A DNA stretch of 60,000 nucleotides from Tubulanus polymorphus (GCF_964204645.1 NC_134036.1:10776704-10836703); one strand, 5' to 3'. Shown: positions 11,700 through 24,302, numbered from the stretch's first letter. Numbers and translations: made by a program. Notes: generated by a model from the letters alone, not told the origin.

Positions 11700-13440
11700 G
11701 AATGGAAACATAAGTCTTTAGAAAGCATGCATTGAATGACAGGACGTTGTCTCAAAATCACATTTCTGCATTACAAGGATTCTCAAGGTAATATGCATTT
11801 CATATGTCTAAAAGCCGTAGATATTTATAGCAGGCATGCTATATGCAAAGGAATAAGAGACATGTATCATAAGGGTGATGAGGGCAGATTATATGTCATC
11901 GGGGTAATAGGACACAGCACAAAACAGAGCGATGGCCACAACTAGAGAAGATCCAGGCAAGTAGACCAGTGAAAAATTGGATGATAATCATTGACAGATG
12001 ACACAAATCATCCACACATTTAACCACAAAATCCAACACCGCAGTAAACGACAATTCAGAGTAATGTAACCTGTAGAAATATATACGGGGAATTAACACC
12101 AATAAATCGTTTCCAGAACGCTCCAAATTACTCGATTCCCTCGACGGGTCGGAATGAGACACACAGACAACAAACAAAAGAACCTCCCCGTGAGTACACG
12201 ATCGATGTGTATGCTACTACCGTATCCAACAAACGTGGAACGAGATTCGTAGACGTTTAAGGCTGCCTGCAATAGGTCTACTGAAATTGTATCTGTGAAC
12301 GGAAGAGTAAATCCTAATCATCAAAAATAGATCAAACCGTTCAAACTGTCAACTTCCAGATCAACAGACAAGCGAAAAGTTAACGTACATCAGCCGAATG
12401 TAGTTAGATGTACTAGGGATCCGGTATTTTAAGTTAAGTCATTGTTTTTTAATGTCTCTTTCATCTATGTATTTTGATATTTATGTTCGTCACCATTCTA
12501 CAAGTTGACAACGAAATACCACCTGGAACATCGACTTATCACGCAGGATTAGACACCGATCAGCATCAACTGTAGCTAGCGGAATTTCAATTCAATTTTC
12601 TAGCCCGCTGCATGCTTGAATGCACATCGCATTTCAATGACCATGTTTTGAATAGTTTAACAGTCTAGTGCCGGCTTACCTGAGTTCATGCTGAATATCC
12701 GCAACGGTTCTATCAAAATGCACCAGACTTTTCTTCACGTTTCCTATACACGTGCTTGTGATGTTGTTCGATTTTTCATGGCCAAGTCGGACAGAAATTG
12801 CCGAAAAGACCCAAATATCAGTTTTTTACATAAATTCATTGATTTTTCTTTTGCAGGTGTCATCAAAGAACTGAACTACACCTGCCGGTATATCGGGCAA
12901 CCACTCACGCGAGAATGCACGAGTGCCTGCGTAAAACTAGATTCATGTATTTACGCACTCAACGTACGTTATGAACTTACTGCTGAACCGAACGTTTTTA
13001 GCAAATGGAAACAGGGACCTACCTTATTGGCTTTGAAATAGTGAGCCTAAACCCCGGACCTGACCAATGAACGTGGCTCCATGAGAAATTCACCGTCACA
13101 AGCCATGTGCACGCGAAACGATTTTGTAACGGCTGTATTTTTTGTTCTAGGTTATATGCCGAAAATCGCGTCTCAACGCACCGGTGAGCAATGAAAAATA
13201 ATTTTTTTTTTTTGGAAAAAAATCGATCGACTTGTGGTACGGCCTCGAAAATTCGGAGAGACTCGGGAGAAGTTATTTTCAGAATTTGAAGCCAAAAAGT
13301 ATCCGTTGATATGGGGACTGATGTGCGCCAGACGGCTGCGCGCGGTCCAATCAGTCGGACCGATACGCACGCCACTTTTGGCAGAGGTGGTAACTTCACG
13401 AAGCAATTTCGAGCGATCGACGCATTAATTCCGCTCGAGA
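11700..13440. repeat. Long interspersed repeat, copy 1
   Basis: Most of this stretch aligns collinearly with 18140-20960. Matching anchors include GTGTCTCAAAA-like text at 11750 and 18185, ATCGGGGTAATA at 11900 and 18330, the CTATCAAAATGCA block at 12710 and 19880, and the AAAAAATCGATCGAC...TACGGCCTCGAAAATT block at 13215 and 20735. Reading frames along it are broken in both copies and I see no known domain. This copy lacks several insertions present in copy 2, including the Harbinger-like MITE, so it preserves the older arrangement at those points. Confidence 0.7.
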
Positions 13441-14059
13441 CCGCCTTGAAAACATCGTATTCATAATTACGGTAGTATGTGCTAAGTGCAAAATATATAA
13501 GAAAAAGATTAACGAAACAGACGCCGAATAAATAACCAACTATGAAATAAAACGTAATACAATTTACTTTTAAATAATTTGCTTGCATGACACTACTACT
13601 ACACTCTGTTATTTTTATGGCTGCATATACACAGTGAGACTAAAAGGTAAACTGTCTGTGGCGACCGATACTGACAGTCAGTTCAGTTAACGGTCACATT
13701 TGTATTTTCAACAAACCTATGGTTCGCTTTTGATAATCACCAGCTGATGATCTTTTAACGCTACTATTTTGTATTGTGTCTTTCTTATCTATATGATGCA
13801 TTATGATTATCACAACATTTTGGGCATCGTTTTAAGTAACTCAAATAGGAGATTCTTACATTACGACAGTTTCTTTGTGTGCACATTCACAAACTGTTTC
13901 AGTACTACGTACTACTCGGTTATCATAAAACTGCCCAGCCACCACTATTAGAATGTCGATAAATTGTGCTGTCCATGATTGGCCTCTCGTGAAAATGTCT
14001 ATAGAAATGGGGCACACTTTTTATTTGGATGGTCCCGAGATCTTATTTTTCACTCTCCC
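13441..14059. other. Non-coding stretch
   Basis: AT-rich, with scattered short open frames that overlap one another and show no domains. I see no repeat or gene worth naming here. Confidence 0.4.
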
Positions 14060-14170
14060 CCTCCCCAACACTCGCTCACTCACTCTCCCCCTCCCAAACA
14101 TTCGCTCACTCACTCACTCGATCACTCACTCACTCACTCACTCACTCACTCACTCACTCACTCACTCACT
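14060..14170. repeat. CTCA tetranucleotide microsatellite
   Basis: Begins with two variants of a CTCCCCCTCCC(A)AACA(C/T)TCG phrase and runs into about 12 uninterrupted CTCA units. Overlapping open frames of 69-76 codons here come from the repeat and are not genes. Confidence 0.9.
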
Positions 14171-14189
14171 AAGTTTTCAATAGATTGAC

Positions 14190-15718
14190 AACACTTATCT
14201 CGGAAAAAGTCTACTGCCAAACAAATTCTGAGGTAGGCAAGTTCTACTGTATTCCATTTTGCCAGCAAATACGAGTCCCAAAATTTGGCAAAATTTTAAT
14301 CTGTTGTTGTGTTTAAATTTTTAGATTGATGGCAATGAGGCCAAAATCAACAAAGGCTAGAATAAACCATTAACGCCATTAATTGCTGTTATGGGTAAGT
14401 GTAAACACCAGCAAACTACCAGTCAAAGTCCTCAAACCATAATTCAAGGTTAACCTAGATGCTAGAGGATTCCCATTCAACACAGGGTTAAATTTGAATG
14501 AATTTGTCTTCAAAATTGCTTCAAGATTTAGTTTTTCATTTTTTTCTTATAAGCAGCTTGATAACCCTCTAAACAAGTGTGCAATATTTTGTGCATAATG
14601 TATATGAAAGATCTAATATATGTTTTTAGCTTATTTAACTAGTTAAACATCTTTTTACAGGGGATTCAACATTCGCAGCTGATACGTTCTATATATTGTT
14701 ATTTATGGTGCAGTTTTCTCGAGCATGATGATAAGTGATTACAATGATGCAGTTAAACTGCTATTCATCTGTTTCTTTGTGTTCAATATCGAGTATCCAC
14801 AGGGACACTAGACACTGGATAAAGACACTGGAGTTTATTCAGAGGTTAGTCTTCTTTCTACTATACATAGGGGACGGAGTCAAAATTGTGCCAACATTCC
14901 TATGTACTATAATGCTTACGAATGTGTACACAAACAGGTCAAACATTAGCAAAAATGTTCTTACAGAATGAATAAATGGAGGATACCCTTGGACAAAGTG
15001 TTATGTTTGAACGTGTTTGACAGATCTAAAAAATGACAACTAAAAAATGACAACGTTTTAATTAAATATTTCATTGAAAATTTGTAACATTTTGATCATC
15101 TCATTCTTTGATTTCCAGTCAGCTTTTCTTTGTTTCAATCATCGAAAGTAAATTTACGAATGAAAAAAAAATATTGGGCGAAACCTGCATACACAAAGGC
15201 TTAGAATGTTGAACTGGCTATACATTTATTAGAATTCCATACACTAATTAGCAACTGGGATTCAGTCGGAATATACATGTATCAATATCTGCAAATTTTC
15301 AATTCCTCTGTTCATCCAAATATGTATTTTTCAATTCCAGCCTTTGTGTATCGGCCTTTAAGTTTTCAGAAACATCAGAAACTGGTTCAAATTTTTAAGA
15401 ATTTGATTCAAAGCCATTAATTTAAGAAATTACGCAAAAATACTTGTTTCTTCTGTCAGTGGTTAGGGTGCATTACCGAGTCATGGGCCAGTTTTATATG
15501 CAAAAACAAAAAAGCATATACGGCATCAATGCAGATAAACTTGGCTACTCACGACATGTAACTCAAACCACAAATTATTAGTATTATGAAATATATAACG
15601 CATCGAGTGTACTGTCATTACACACTCAGTTTTTTGCGAATAATTATTTTTTAAGGTTTTTTGAAAATCCTTTTAAGTTATGATTTCCTTTCGTTTTCTT
15701 TTAGATGTTTCCTGTCAA
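14190..15718. other. Non-coding stretch
   Basis: No supported gene. At about 15465-15495 there is a second copy of the GGTTAGGGTGC...GGGCCAG segment also found near 2950-2985, suggesting a short dispersed repeat. The pair of GCCTTTGTGTATCGG / GCATACACAAAGGC words near 15190 and 15345 forms a loose inverted repeat about 160 bp apart. Confidence 0.4.
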
Positions 15719-16020
15719 TTAATTCAGGAAGTCCATCGCCACGGGTGGTGTCACTCTTCCGTGAGCTGGCAGATTTCGAGACCGACTGCATATGATCTGA
15801 TGATGTGACATTATTAATTCGAGAAGTCCATTGACGCGCGTTGTGTTGCTTGTCGGCAAGCGGGCAGATTTCGAGACCGATTGGCTATCATCCGGTGACT
15901 TTACAATGTGTTAATTCGAGAAGTCCATCGACGCGAGTTGTGTTGCTTGTCGGCAAGCGGGCAGATTTGAGGAGTGAATGGGAAATAACCTGTTGATTTT
16001 AAAAATTAATTCAGGAATTC
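15719..16020. repeat. Tandem repeat, 95-97 bp unit, three copies
   Basis: Units begin TTAATTC(A/G)(A/G)GAA at 15719, 15814, 15911 and 16006. Each contains a CCAT(C/T)GACGCG core, a TGTCGGCAAGCGGGCAGATTT-like core and a TCCGGTGAC-like end. A further diverged unit sits at about 16400-16515. The spacing of 95-97 bp is regular. The two middle units are much more alike than the outer ones, the usual pattern of array turnover. Confidence 0.8.
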
Positions 16021-16150
16021 CATGGAATGTATTGGAAATAATCTATGGACTCATGCTATAAAGACACTGAAGAAATATTTGTTTCTATTAGTACGCATCA
16101 TTTCATTAGGCCTATTTTATATATCATTTGTCCATTTTGACGGTTAGTTC

Positions 16151-16188
16151 AACCATGGACGTATAATCTAGTTTATACGTCCATGGTT
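16151..16188. repeat. Perfect 16-bp stem hairpin
   Basis: AACCATGGACGTATAA is followed after six bases by its exact reverse complement. No gene ends next to it, so it is more likely a tiny element remnant or structured site than a terminator. Confidence 0.8.
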
Positions 16189-16515
16189 TAACCCATCACT
16201 TCCGTATTTCTGCGTGTCGCACGCCTTCTTGGTATTTTGATTGGTAAAACTACATTTTACTTTTGAAATAATTTTGACAGTTTCCCCTGATTTGTTCTTG
16301 AATTTCATTGTTGAAAAGAATTTCATCTTTACAAATTATGTTTGAATATGACCAGAGGTTATGACTAAACTTGATATATTAGAATTGAAAGTGGAAGAGT
16401 GCTGTTTCATTTCCATAAACTGGTAGATTTTGAGATTGAATGGAAATAATCCGTTGACTTAGCAAATTAATTAATTCCATCGGCGCGAGGTGTGTCACTT
16501 TTCTGCGAGTTAGTA

Positions 16516-17557
16516 GATTAAAAGTAGTTTGAAATGATATTTTGAGTTGAAGTGTTTTGAGCATGGAAAACTGTCAAAATTAATTTACCTTTCATATTAT
16601 CACGCCTACTGGGTATTTTGATGTGTAAAACTACTAACAGTAATTTTGACAGGTTTTTCATACAATATTACTTGAAAGCTAGTTAAATGACTGAAGTGCA
16701 GTACCTTTTTTCTAAAATATTATTGTTGTAATAGTTTAAAAATGTTTGTTCTTCTTTGGCTGTGCTGAATCACGAGAGATTAGATTTATCTTAGGCTTTA
16801 ATATTGGATGTTTTTGTGCCATACCAGTACTTAGCAGTTCGTACTTCGTCTTAATATATGTAATTTACATGTAAAAGTTTCACATGTGAGTTCAAGTTTA
16901 GACCGTTGTGTTGAGAGTTTTGTATTCGATTTTAGTTGTAAATATATAACTATTTCACTTGTCTGGCTTTATTATGAATTTTCTCATATTTTACTGCCTA
17001 AGCTCAAATTGATTTAGCTCATCAATTGTTTCGGTAAACAGCTTTGGCCCTTTTCTGGGATATGCCTAGTTGCATGTTTTTGATATCCAAGCTCTGTTTA
17101 AAAAAAATCTGATGTCATAGAATATTGAGACATGCACAATTTCAGCTCCTTCTCTTTTCTATTTTTTGAGAAAATTTAAATTCACTTCAGACTTGGGCAT
17201 ATGAAATATAGAGTAATCGGATACCTGAAAGAAGTCGGTTTGTTTTGCAATCAATGTAATTGTATCTTGATTATAGGTTTATAATGGGCAGTCATGATTT
17301 TTTGGCCCACTAAAATCATTTGTTGATGTTTTGATACTTAAATATTATTATTGTTATTTTGCACTGATTTATGGTAACTCTAGAGGTTTCATTGGATTTA
17401 CACTAAAATAATTGGGTACATTTACCAGTTCTTTAAATTGGTAGTAGGACCATGAAAATTGGTTTTACACCATATTATTTGTATTTAACATTGTCTATAA
17501 AGAAGTAAATTAACTATATGATAATGTAAATATACTCGCTCTATGTATGTAAATTCG
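16516..17557. other. Non-coding stretch
   Basis: AT-rich, without a convincing ORF. Nothing beyond poly-A and poly-T runs stands out. Confidence 0.4.
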
Positions 17558-17560
17558 CTT

Positions 17561-17700
17561 ATCATTGGTGTTTAAGATTGACAATTAAGCCAGTAAATTT
17601 ACTATATAGGTAATGTAAAATTACTTACTGTATGTTAATTAACTATCATTGGTGTTTAAGCATAACGATTAAGTCAGTAAATTTACTATATGTCGTAATT
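17561..17700. repeat. Partial tandem duplication, 84-bp period
   Basis: ATCATTGGTGTTTAAG occurs at 17561 and 17645, each time followed by a related (A/G)ATTAAG(C/T)CAGTAAATTTACTATAT segment. The neighbouring 50 bp on each side are enriched in GTAAAT words, suggesting older rounds of duplication. Confidence 0.65.
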
Positions 17701-18139
17701 TTACTACACCTATGGGTCAAATTTCCTGCCAATTTTTTTGGTTAATTTACCAATTTATTTTTAACAGTGTACTTCAGTCACGATGTTTGTATCAACAGCT
17801 CGACAATTTTACTACATTTGTGATGCGTCATCGCGCACTGATAAGCTGATGATATATTTATTCCATTATTAGTACATCAGTAGTTTGCATGGTGGCCTCC
17901 AGATGGAGGGAGTGGACAGGTGCTGTAGAGTGAGCACATGGTCCGAGTCACCTCTAAGGTGTTCACGGGTGTATTTGCACGGATTTCTACTCATTGAAGG
18001 TAAGATATCATATGATTGTGATACTAATGATTGTAATTGGTTCTATGTCCCGAAAATTACCACTACGGCAAGATGTTAACTGTCCTTTAACAGAAAAAAA
18101 AAGATACAGCACACGAAAAGTAAGCGGCGCTTTGAATGG

Positions 18140-20960
18140 AAAAATATGTCATGGGTAAGTAAACCTTTAATGACGGGACGGTGTCTCAAAAGCACATTTC
18201 CGCATAACAGGGATTATTCAGGCAATATCCATCTCACATATCTAGAAGCAGTACATATTTATAGCAAGCATGTTATGTGCAAAAAGAATAAGATACAGAT
18301 ATCACGAGGGTGATGCAGCTAATTATATATCATCGGGGTAATATGACATGATACAGAACATACCGATGGCCACAGACAAGTTCCAGGCAAGCAGATTAGT
18401 AAAAAGTTGGATGATAAACATTGATAAAGGACACAATATCACAAGTGTAACCACAAAATCCAATACCGCAGTAAACGACAATGCAGAGTATGTAACCTGC
18501 AGAACTTATATACGGGGAATTAACACCAATAAAACATTTCCCGAACACTCCAAATTACTCGATTCTCTCGACGTATCGGAGTGCGACACACGGACAACTA
18601 CAGTCGACCTGGCCCAAGTCGGACGGCTTTAAATAGGAAAATCAGCAAAATCGGCCGAATCCAAGGACCCGATTTTTTCAGTTCATTTTCCTATCAAAAT
18701 CTGTCTCATAGTTAGAAATTAGAATATATGTTCCGAAGGTTTCAAAGCAATGCATTTTTCAATCTCTAAGTCAGTCGTCCAATTTCAGTTATTTCTAAAC
18801 AAATCGAAACCGGCGCGCATCGTATTATACACCGGTAGATCGATTTTTCTTTTGACGGACACACATGTTTGCAATTGTAGTCGGCTATATAATAGAATAT
18901 TGACCCCGTGCACCCATTTGTTAGGGTTAGGGTCTTAGTATTAGTAGCTAACTCGGATTTTTCTTAGAAAACCCCAAAAACCCGACTTACTCATAATATA
19001 ATCGGAATTTTTCTGAGTCGGACATTTGACCGTGGTCCTAGCGTGACCGACTAGCTACTTACTACTGTAACACATGTATATAAAGTGAACGCAATATTTT
19101 GGCGTTACACTTCGTGGCTCGAGTATACGATTGATGTACATGCTACTGGAATAATACGCGCAGTATCCAAAGGTATGAGATCTGTAGACATAATAAGACT
19201 GACTGGAACAGGTCGAGTTATAATGTATGTATCTAAGAACGGACCTATAACTCATAAACATCAACAACAGATCGAAACGTTAGTCGAAATCGGGAAATAA
19301 TTTGATATCGTCGACTCCCGGACAAACAGACAAGAGAAAAGTGAACGCACACAAGCCAAATGCAGAGTAGGTGTACCAGGGATCTTAAGAAAATCGTCAT
19401 GAAGCCGATGTTTTTCTTTCATCTACCCATTTTTTCGTTTATGTACGTCACCGTTGGCAACAAAAGACAATCTAAAACATCGACGTTAGGCTAAAAAAAA
19501 ATTGATACCTTGTTTCTCCGCTCTGCTGAGCTTAAATGTTGACCCGGTCGGCCGCCTATCTACCCTATACATTACTTTTTTTTAAAATCGTGATCAATTT
19601 TACCATAACAGACCCGGACGCTATAGAAATGAACTGTTTATAAATTTTATCATATTTTACAAAAATGACCCTGCCGCTGCGGAGAAACAAGGTATCATTT
19701 TTATCCAGCCTTATCATGCAGCATAAGACACAGATCAACATCGGCTTTAGCTAGTGGAATTTTAATTCACTTTCTTAGCCCGCTGCAACCTTGAATTTTA
19801 CCACATTTCAACGATGACTTTGTGAATTTAGTCGTATGCCAGCTTAATTGAAGTTATACTGAATATCCGAAAAGGTGCTATCAAAATGCAATCAGTATTT
19901 TTTCTACCTTTTTTTCTATGTGCTAGCAATGTTGTTAGATTTTTCAAGGCCAAGTCTGACAAAAATCCAATTTCCGGAAAAGACCCAAATATCAGTTTAT
20001 TAACATATATTCATTGCTTTATGTTTTTAACAGATGTCATCTAAGAACTGAACTATAAATTCGGTGTAGTATGTGAGGTACAGGATATACAATTAGGCCA
20101 AATTATTTTATTTTTACCAACAACAGTAGGTGATATTAAAAACAAAAACACATGAACGGTTTAGGACGCTTTTACGGTCCAGCATCGCCTGCTGCTTGAG
20201 GAGCGAGAAACATTCAATGTATCCATCAATCGATACATTATGCCTACACTTAACCTGATCTCATAACTAGATATATGTAAACATTGTGGAAGTAATCCGT
20301 CGGCAATTTCAGTTGACATAAAGTAGAATAGAAGAACGTTTCTATAATTGATAAAGAATTAATGCATGTAAGTTTTCTTATTAACCCTTTTACCCGATGA
20401 AGCATCAGTGAAGCCCCTTACACACTACGTTATTTTCGCAGCGAATTTATTCGCACAGCGTGTTTCGCTAGAATGCGCGAGTGTCTGCGTAACACTAGCT
20501 ACATATATTTGCTCACCGTTCGTTTAGGGACCTACCTTTTGGTTGAGAAGTCGTGCGTCTAATCCCGCTCGCATCGACCGGTCTGATACAGTACACGGCC
20601 CAATGAGTGATTCAGCGACGCTAGAACAATTATTATAAAGCCAACTTAAACATCGATGTTTGTTCCTAGCTTATATACCAAAAATCGACTCTTAACGCAC
20701 TGGTGATCACTGAACAATGGTTTTGTGGAGAAAAAAATCGATCGACCGGAAGTACGGCCTCGAAAATTTAGGGAGACCCGGAAGAAATTATTTCCAGAAT
20801 TTGGCGGAAAAAATGTTCGTTCATATAGGCACCAATATGCGCGAGACGGCTGCGCGCGGTTGAATCAGTCAGACCGATACACACGCCACTTTTTGGCCGA
20901 GACAGTAACTACTCGAAGTAATTTAGAGCGATCGACACGTTACCTGCGTTTAGGCGATTA
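18140..20960. repeat. Long interspersed repeat, copy 2 (with insertions)
   Basis: Collinear with 11700-13440 but longer because of extra segments: about 510 bp at roughly 18600-19115, the 222-bp Harbinger-like MITE at 19489-19710, and about 400 bp at roughly 20060-20450. The short open frames inside (for instance 18348-18632 and 19085-19300) are not preserved in copy 1 and I do not call them genes. The nature of the parent repeat is unknown: I see no terminal repeat, reverse transcriptase or transposase motif. Confidence 0.7.
19489..19710. mobile_element. Harbinger-like MITE with TTA target duplication
   Basis: Ends carry inverted repeats: GGCT at the extreme tip, then a perfect TGATACCTTGTTTCTCCGC arm after a variable A/T stretch. 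TTA flanks both sides (19486-19488 and 19711-19713). A 3-bp TTA/TAA duplication is typical of PIF/Harbinger elements. The paralogous empty site exists in repeat copy 1, where the same flanking words meet at a single TTA (12536-12538). The 222-bp interior is non-coding. Confidence 0.85.
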
Positions 20961-23192
20961 TTTCGCTGCGTTTAGGCAATAAATTTAGTTCAGCGTTCTC
21001 ACTATAAGAATAGCCGTTTGCCGTCGTATGTGTCTAACACCCTAAATTTAACAATCTAATTTCTACATGAATCACCTACATTCGGCTGTTAGTGCTACTT
21101 CAGACCAGTAGAAAACTTCGTAATCAACAGTAACGGTTTCAAGAAAATTATTGTGTAAACTTGGGATGATTCGTATCCGTGGATGATTGTTAAATTATTG
21201 ATTGTATACACTATAATCTAGAGTACCATAAAACTCAATGGAATATCGTTTTTCAATCTTCCGTACACAGATTATCCTTATATGAAAATAAAAAGTACTT
21301 CAATGTACTACTTCAAATTATACTGTATATTTATTAAGTAGTATAAAAATAGTGGATCAGCAGGCCACCTGAGACCAATCTACGACCTAAGGTCAGTTGC
21401 CTAAAGTTGTTTGGAATTCACCAGTGGATTGTTGATATTTGTAATTGCAATTAAAACTTCATTGCTAAAATAACTTTTTATTTGTAGTATAGTCGCACTC
21501 AAATGTAGATAATTGACAAAACAATTAAACCCGCTGCGTATAAATTTAGAAAGATGACCTCTAGTGTGAGATCGAACGTCGTGTCGTAATTTTCAAATGA
21601 TAAGTCATGGTTCGAAATTTGAAATGTGCGCGTAGTGGGTCTTATTTATATTAAACGTGTATTTGGTCATGTATCATATTGTTTAATGCTTAATCATTCA
21701 TGTAATACAGGATGCAATATTTCACTGAAAACAGTGGAAATAGCTAGAAAAGGTAACAATGTGCTTGCTTATGTACTAATAATAAGTGCATTGGTAAACG
21801 CAAAGCACACAGACATTGGTTGCTTAGGTTTTTCGAAGGGGAGACTTTTTGGGAAAATTAATGGTCAATCAGAATATTAATGGTCAATCATTATCGAGAT
21901 ATCTAAAGGGAAGCTTCTTCGGGGATCTTAAATGTTGGACTTGTACACAAGGAATCTTTTTTTTTTATTTGTAGTCCAATGTATAAATCCGTTATTACCT
22001 CTGGCGTGTAGATACAATACAAAAACATGAAACGAAATTCTTAATATTGACTTTCCTAAATTTACATGAGTGTATGTTTAATCAGCATCAAAATTAAGCA
22101 TTGGTACTCTAGATTAGATATTGTAAGCAGAATAAATTAAAAATAGTGAAACTATTGGATTGAATTCAAATCATGAACGAAGACTGAGGTTTTACAGACA
22201 ATTAGATCGAAAATAAGTGATAGATAATGAAAGTTGAAAGAATCTTCTCCACTTGCTATAATAAGCTTTTATTCACAGATGTATATTCGCTCTGGCTGTT
22301 CTCTTTCCAGTCTCGTTGTTTCTTTGCTACTTTTAATGTTTCCCGGTGTCTCATTTTAAATCATTTTACTCTTTAAAAGAAGGCTGGAGGAATGTTGTAT
22401 CGTGTGTCGAAATCAGACGCCGGTATTGGGGATTATTAGGTCTTGCTTGCACGCGCGTTGCAGGTGGATATAAAGACCACCCGCTTACGGCAGAGTGGGT
22501 ACGTGTATCTTGGCATAACCGTGTTCAACAATTTGTATTTTTGATTCGGACCAGATTATCTGGACAATGTACGCCACGTATTTGCCGCGGGATGTTGAAT
22601 TTCTCTGCACACCGGACACGCGATCGGTTTTCATGTTGAATCGTTGCGGCGTTTCTTCGTCTTCTGGTCGTGAACGATTGTCATTATTTCGTCCGATATT
22701 TGAACAGAAAAACGAACAACGAATACAGATAACCAGTGGAGATTATCATTCAAGAATGGAATTATAAGTTCGTGGAATCAGTTGAAAAGCTAACTTGAAA
22801 GCAGTCCAGGTCTGACCGAGGCAACAATAATGTAACTACATAATATTTGCAGTAATTGCTGATCCGAACTCAAACGGTTGATTTACGCAGTGTTTGGTTG
22901 TTATTGACCGCATCTTATGATCATGGCTAACATCAATTTGTTCGTGTAGTAACGACGGGTATAGTTTATCCTTTGAATCGGTTCCACTTATTTAACAAAA
23001 CTTTGTTTGAAATAAGTTACATTATATATTGGAACAGTTTAGGTCACTTTTTTAAGTATTAGAATATTATACGGTATGTGATATCCCGTACTGCAAGAGA
23101 GGTCTCAGTAACTTGGATAACACGTGCCCTTGGTAACTGGTTCTTTCGTTGGTGTTCAAACACCGGCCCATCGCCAATTGAAGAAATTGAAA
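20961..23192. other. Non-coding stretch
   Basis: No supported gene. Open frames of 60-100 codons on the plus strand around 21626-21880 and 22346-22767 have no domain, no clear splice context and no preserved homologue in the window. A poly-T run at about 21955-21966 may mark an old retro-insertion edge. Confidence 0.35.
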
Positions 23193-23438
23193 TTACCCGT
23201 TGAGGCCACAGGTAGCAACATTGTAGCAAGATATATATGCAGTATCAGTGAGAATATATTTCTTAACTACTGGAACATTTGTTGTATATGTTAAGTCGTT
23301 GACGCAGATGTTGTGATTTGTTTTCGGAGTGTAACACGGTCCCGTATTTGTTTCAACTGACGAATAGCCGTTGGATATTTCAAACAGATAGCTATGTGCA
23401 CAAATCACTAAGATAAGCACAGAAATCTCGTTTAGCAT
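23193..23438 (-). CDS. Candidate first exon of a small secreted protein
   Basis: An ATG-started frame of 81 codons. Residues 3-16 are hydrophobic (ISVLILVICAHSYL), as in a signal peptide, followed by a polar Cys-containing segment (CYTPKTNHNICVNDL). Near the end of the frame the minus strand reads GGG/GTAATTT, a passable splice donor, so the frame may be the first exon of a longer gene. No domain is recognised. This could equally be a chance ORF. Confidence 0.25.
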   Translation of the reverse strand: MLNEISVLILVICAHSYLFEISNGYSSVETNTGPCYTPKTNHNICVNDLTYTTNVPVVKKYILTDTAYISCYNVATCGLNG

Positions 23439-23759
23439 ATTATCTTATATCTTATCCCACTAAAAAATTAAAATCCCTTTGATATTCTCAGAAATGTATG
23501 CTTATTTGAATGTGAAAAAAGTCCGACCCAGTGTTTTATGGTAATACCAAGCGAGTAGCGCACTGAAATAATTTCTCCATAATGTAAAATATTGTACCAA
23601 TTGGTGTTACTATTTTTGTAGCATTTATTGTAAATCTATGTATTATTCATATTTTTGATTCATGAGATTTTATAATAACAAATTTTATAAAATATTAATT
23701 TGACGCGATTTGATTAATTTTTCTGAGGATTGGTATAACTAAAAATAAATAACCTATAA

Positions 23760-23931
23760 TCGTTCCCCAAAGAACCCGGTCTAGAACCATCTGATGATAT
23801 TGAAAAGGTTTCTTACGTAAATATTTTAAAGGAAATGGTTCCTCAAAGAACCTTTACCGGGGATTCTTTCAAAGCACCCCACAAAATAGGTTTTTTGAGG
23901 TACATACCCTAAAGGGTGGAACCCTTCGTTC
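23760..23931. repeat. Decayed repeat with inverted AAAGAACC / GGTTC words
   Basis: Several short inverted words (CCCCAAAGAACCC, GGTTCCTCAAAGAACC, CCCTAAAGGGTGG) cluster directly left of element A. They look like the terminal motif of a small palindromic transposon. The exact borders cannot be fixed by eye. Confidence 0.35.
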
Positions 23932-23937
23932 TAAGAG
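23932..23937. repeat. Target site duplication TAAGAG (left)
   Basis: Matches TAAGAG at 40689-40694 directly outside the right inverted repeat. A 6-bp duplication is the Polinton/Maverick integration signature. Confidence 0.93.
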
Positions 23938-24009
23938 AGTAATTGGAATATGTGGGTTTCATACCAGAGGGCGAGAGGGCGAGACACCACTCATCACCAC
24001 AAGTAATTT
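23938..24009 (+). repeat. Left terminal inverted repeat of element A
   Basis: Identical over 72 bp to the reverse complement of 40617-40688. It starts AGTAATTGGA and includes the direct repeat GAGGGCGA x2. The word CACTCATCACCACAAGTAAT is present at 23988-24007 and again at 24268-24287. Beyond 24009 homology to the right end continues imperfectly into the polymerase start, so the original inverted repeat was longer. Confidence 0.95.
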
Positions 24010-24022
24010 GTTTTCCTTATAA

Positions 24023-24286
24023 ATGGGAGACAGTGAGTTCCAAACAGAAAAAAGTGATGTTAATGAAAATCAATATTATTGTCCATATTGTAAAAAATAC
24101 ATCGATAAACCTTACATGGAAAATGTTAGAAATTATATTGATTCACTAGAAATAAAAGATACAATTGAAATTTCAGAAATATGCCGTAGTAAAATTGTGA
24201 CACACATAAACAGTGAGAACTGTATCTGGATAAATAGATGCTTGTTATATACAAGGGGAAGTAATCCCACTCATCACCACAAGTAA
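24023..24286 (+). pseudogene. Internally deleted duplicate of the PolB N-terminus
   Basis: The first 28 codons match the start of the polymerase gene at the other end (first C2H2 finger half, YCPYCKKYID). The frame then jumps directly to the segment matching polymerase residues 126-155 (KPYMENVRNYIDSLEIKD), skipping about 97 codons. After residue ~50 similarity fades and the frame ends at a stop. It therefore represents the left arm of a formerly long terminal repeat that included the polymerase 5' end. The arm later lost about 290 bp. A protein of this length could still be made, but nothing suggests a function. Confidence 0.8.
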
Positions 24287-24302
24287 TTTGTTTTCCTTAT
24301 AA

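Noticed and set aside
13019-13588. 189-codon minus-strand ORF
   Set aside because: It spans the border of repeat copy 1, and the frame is not preserved in copy 2.
15719-16020. CRISPR array
   Set aside because: The repeated unit is the whole 95-97 bp with gradual divergence, with no repeat-spacer alternation. The context is animal DNA.
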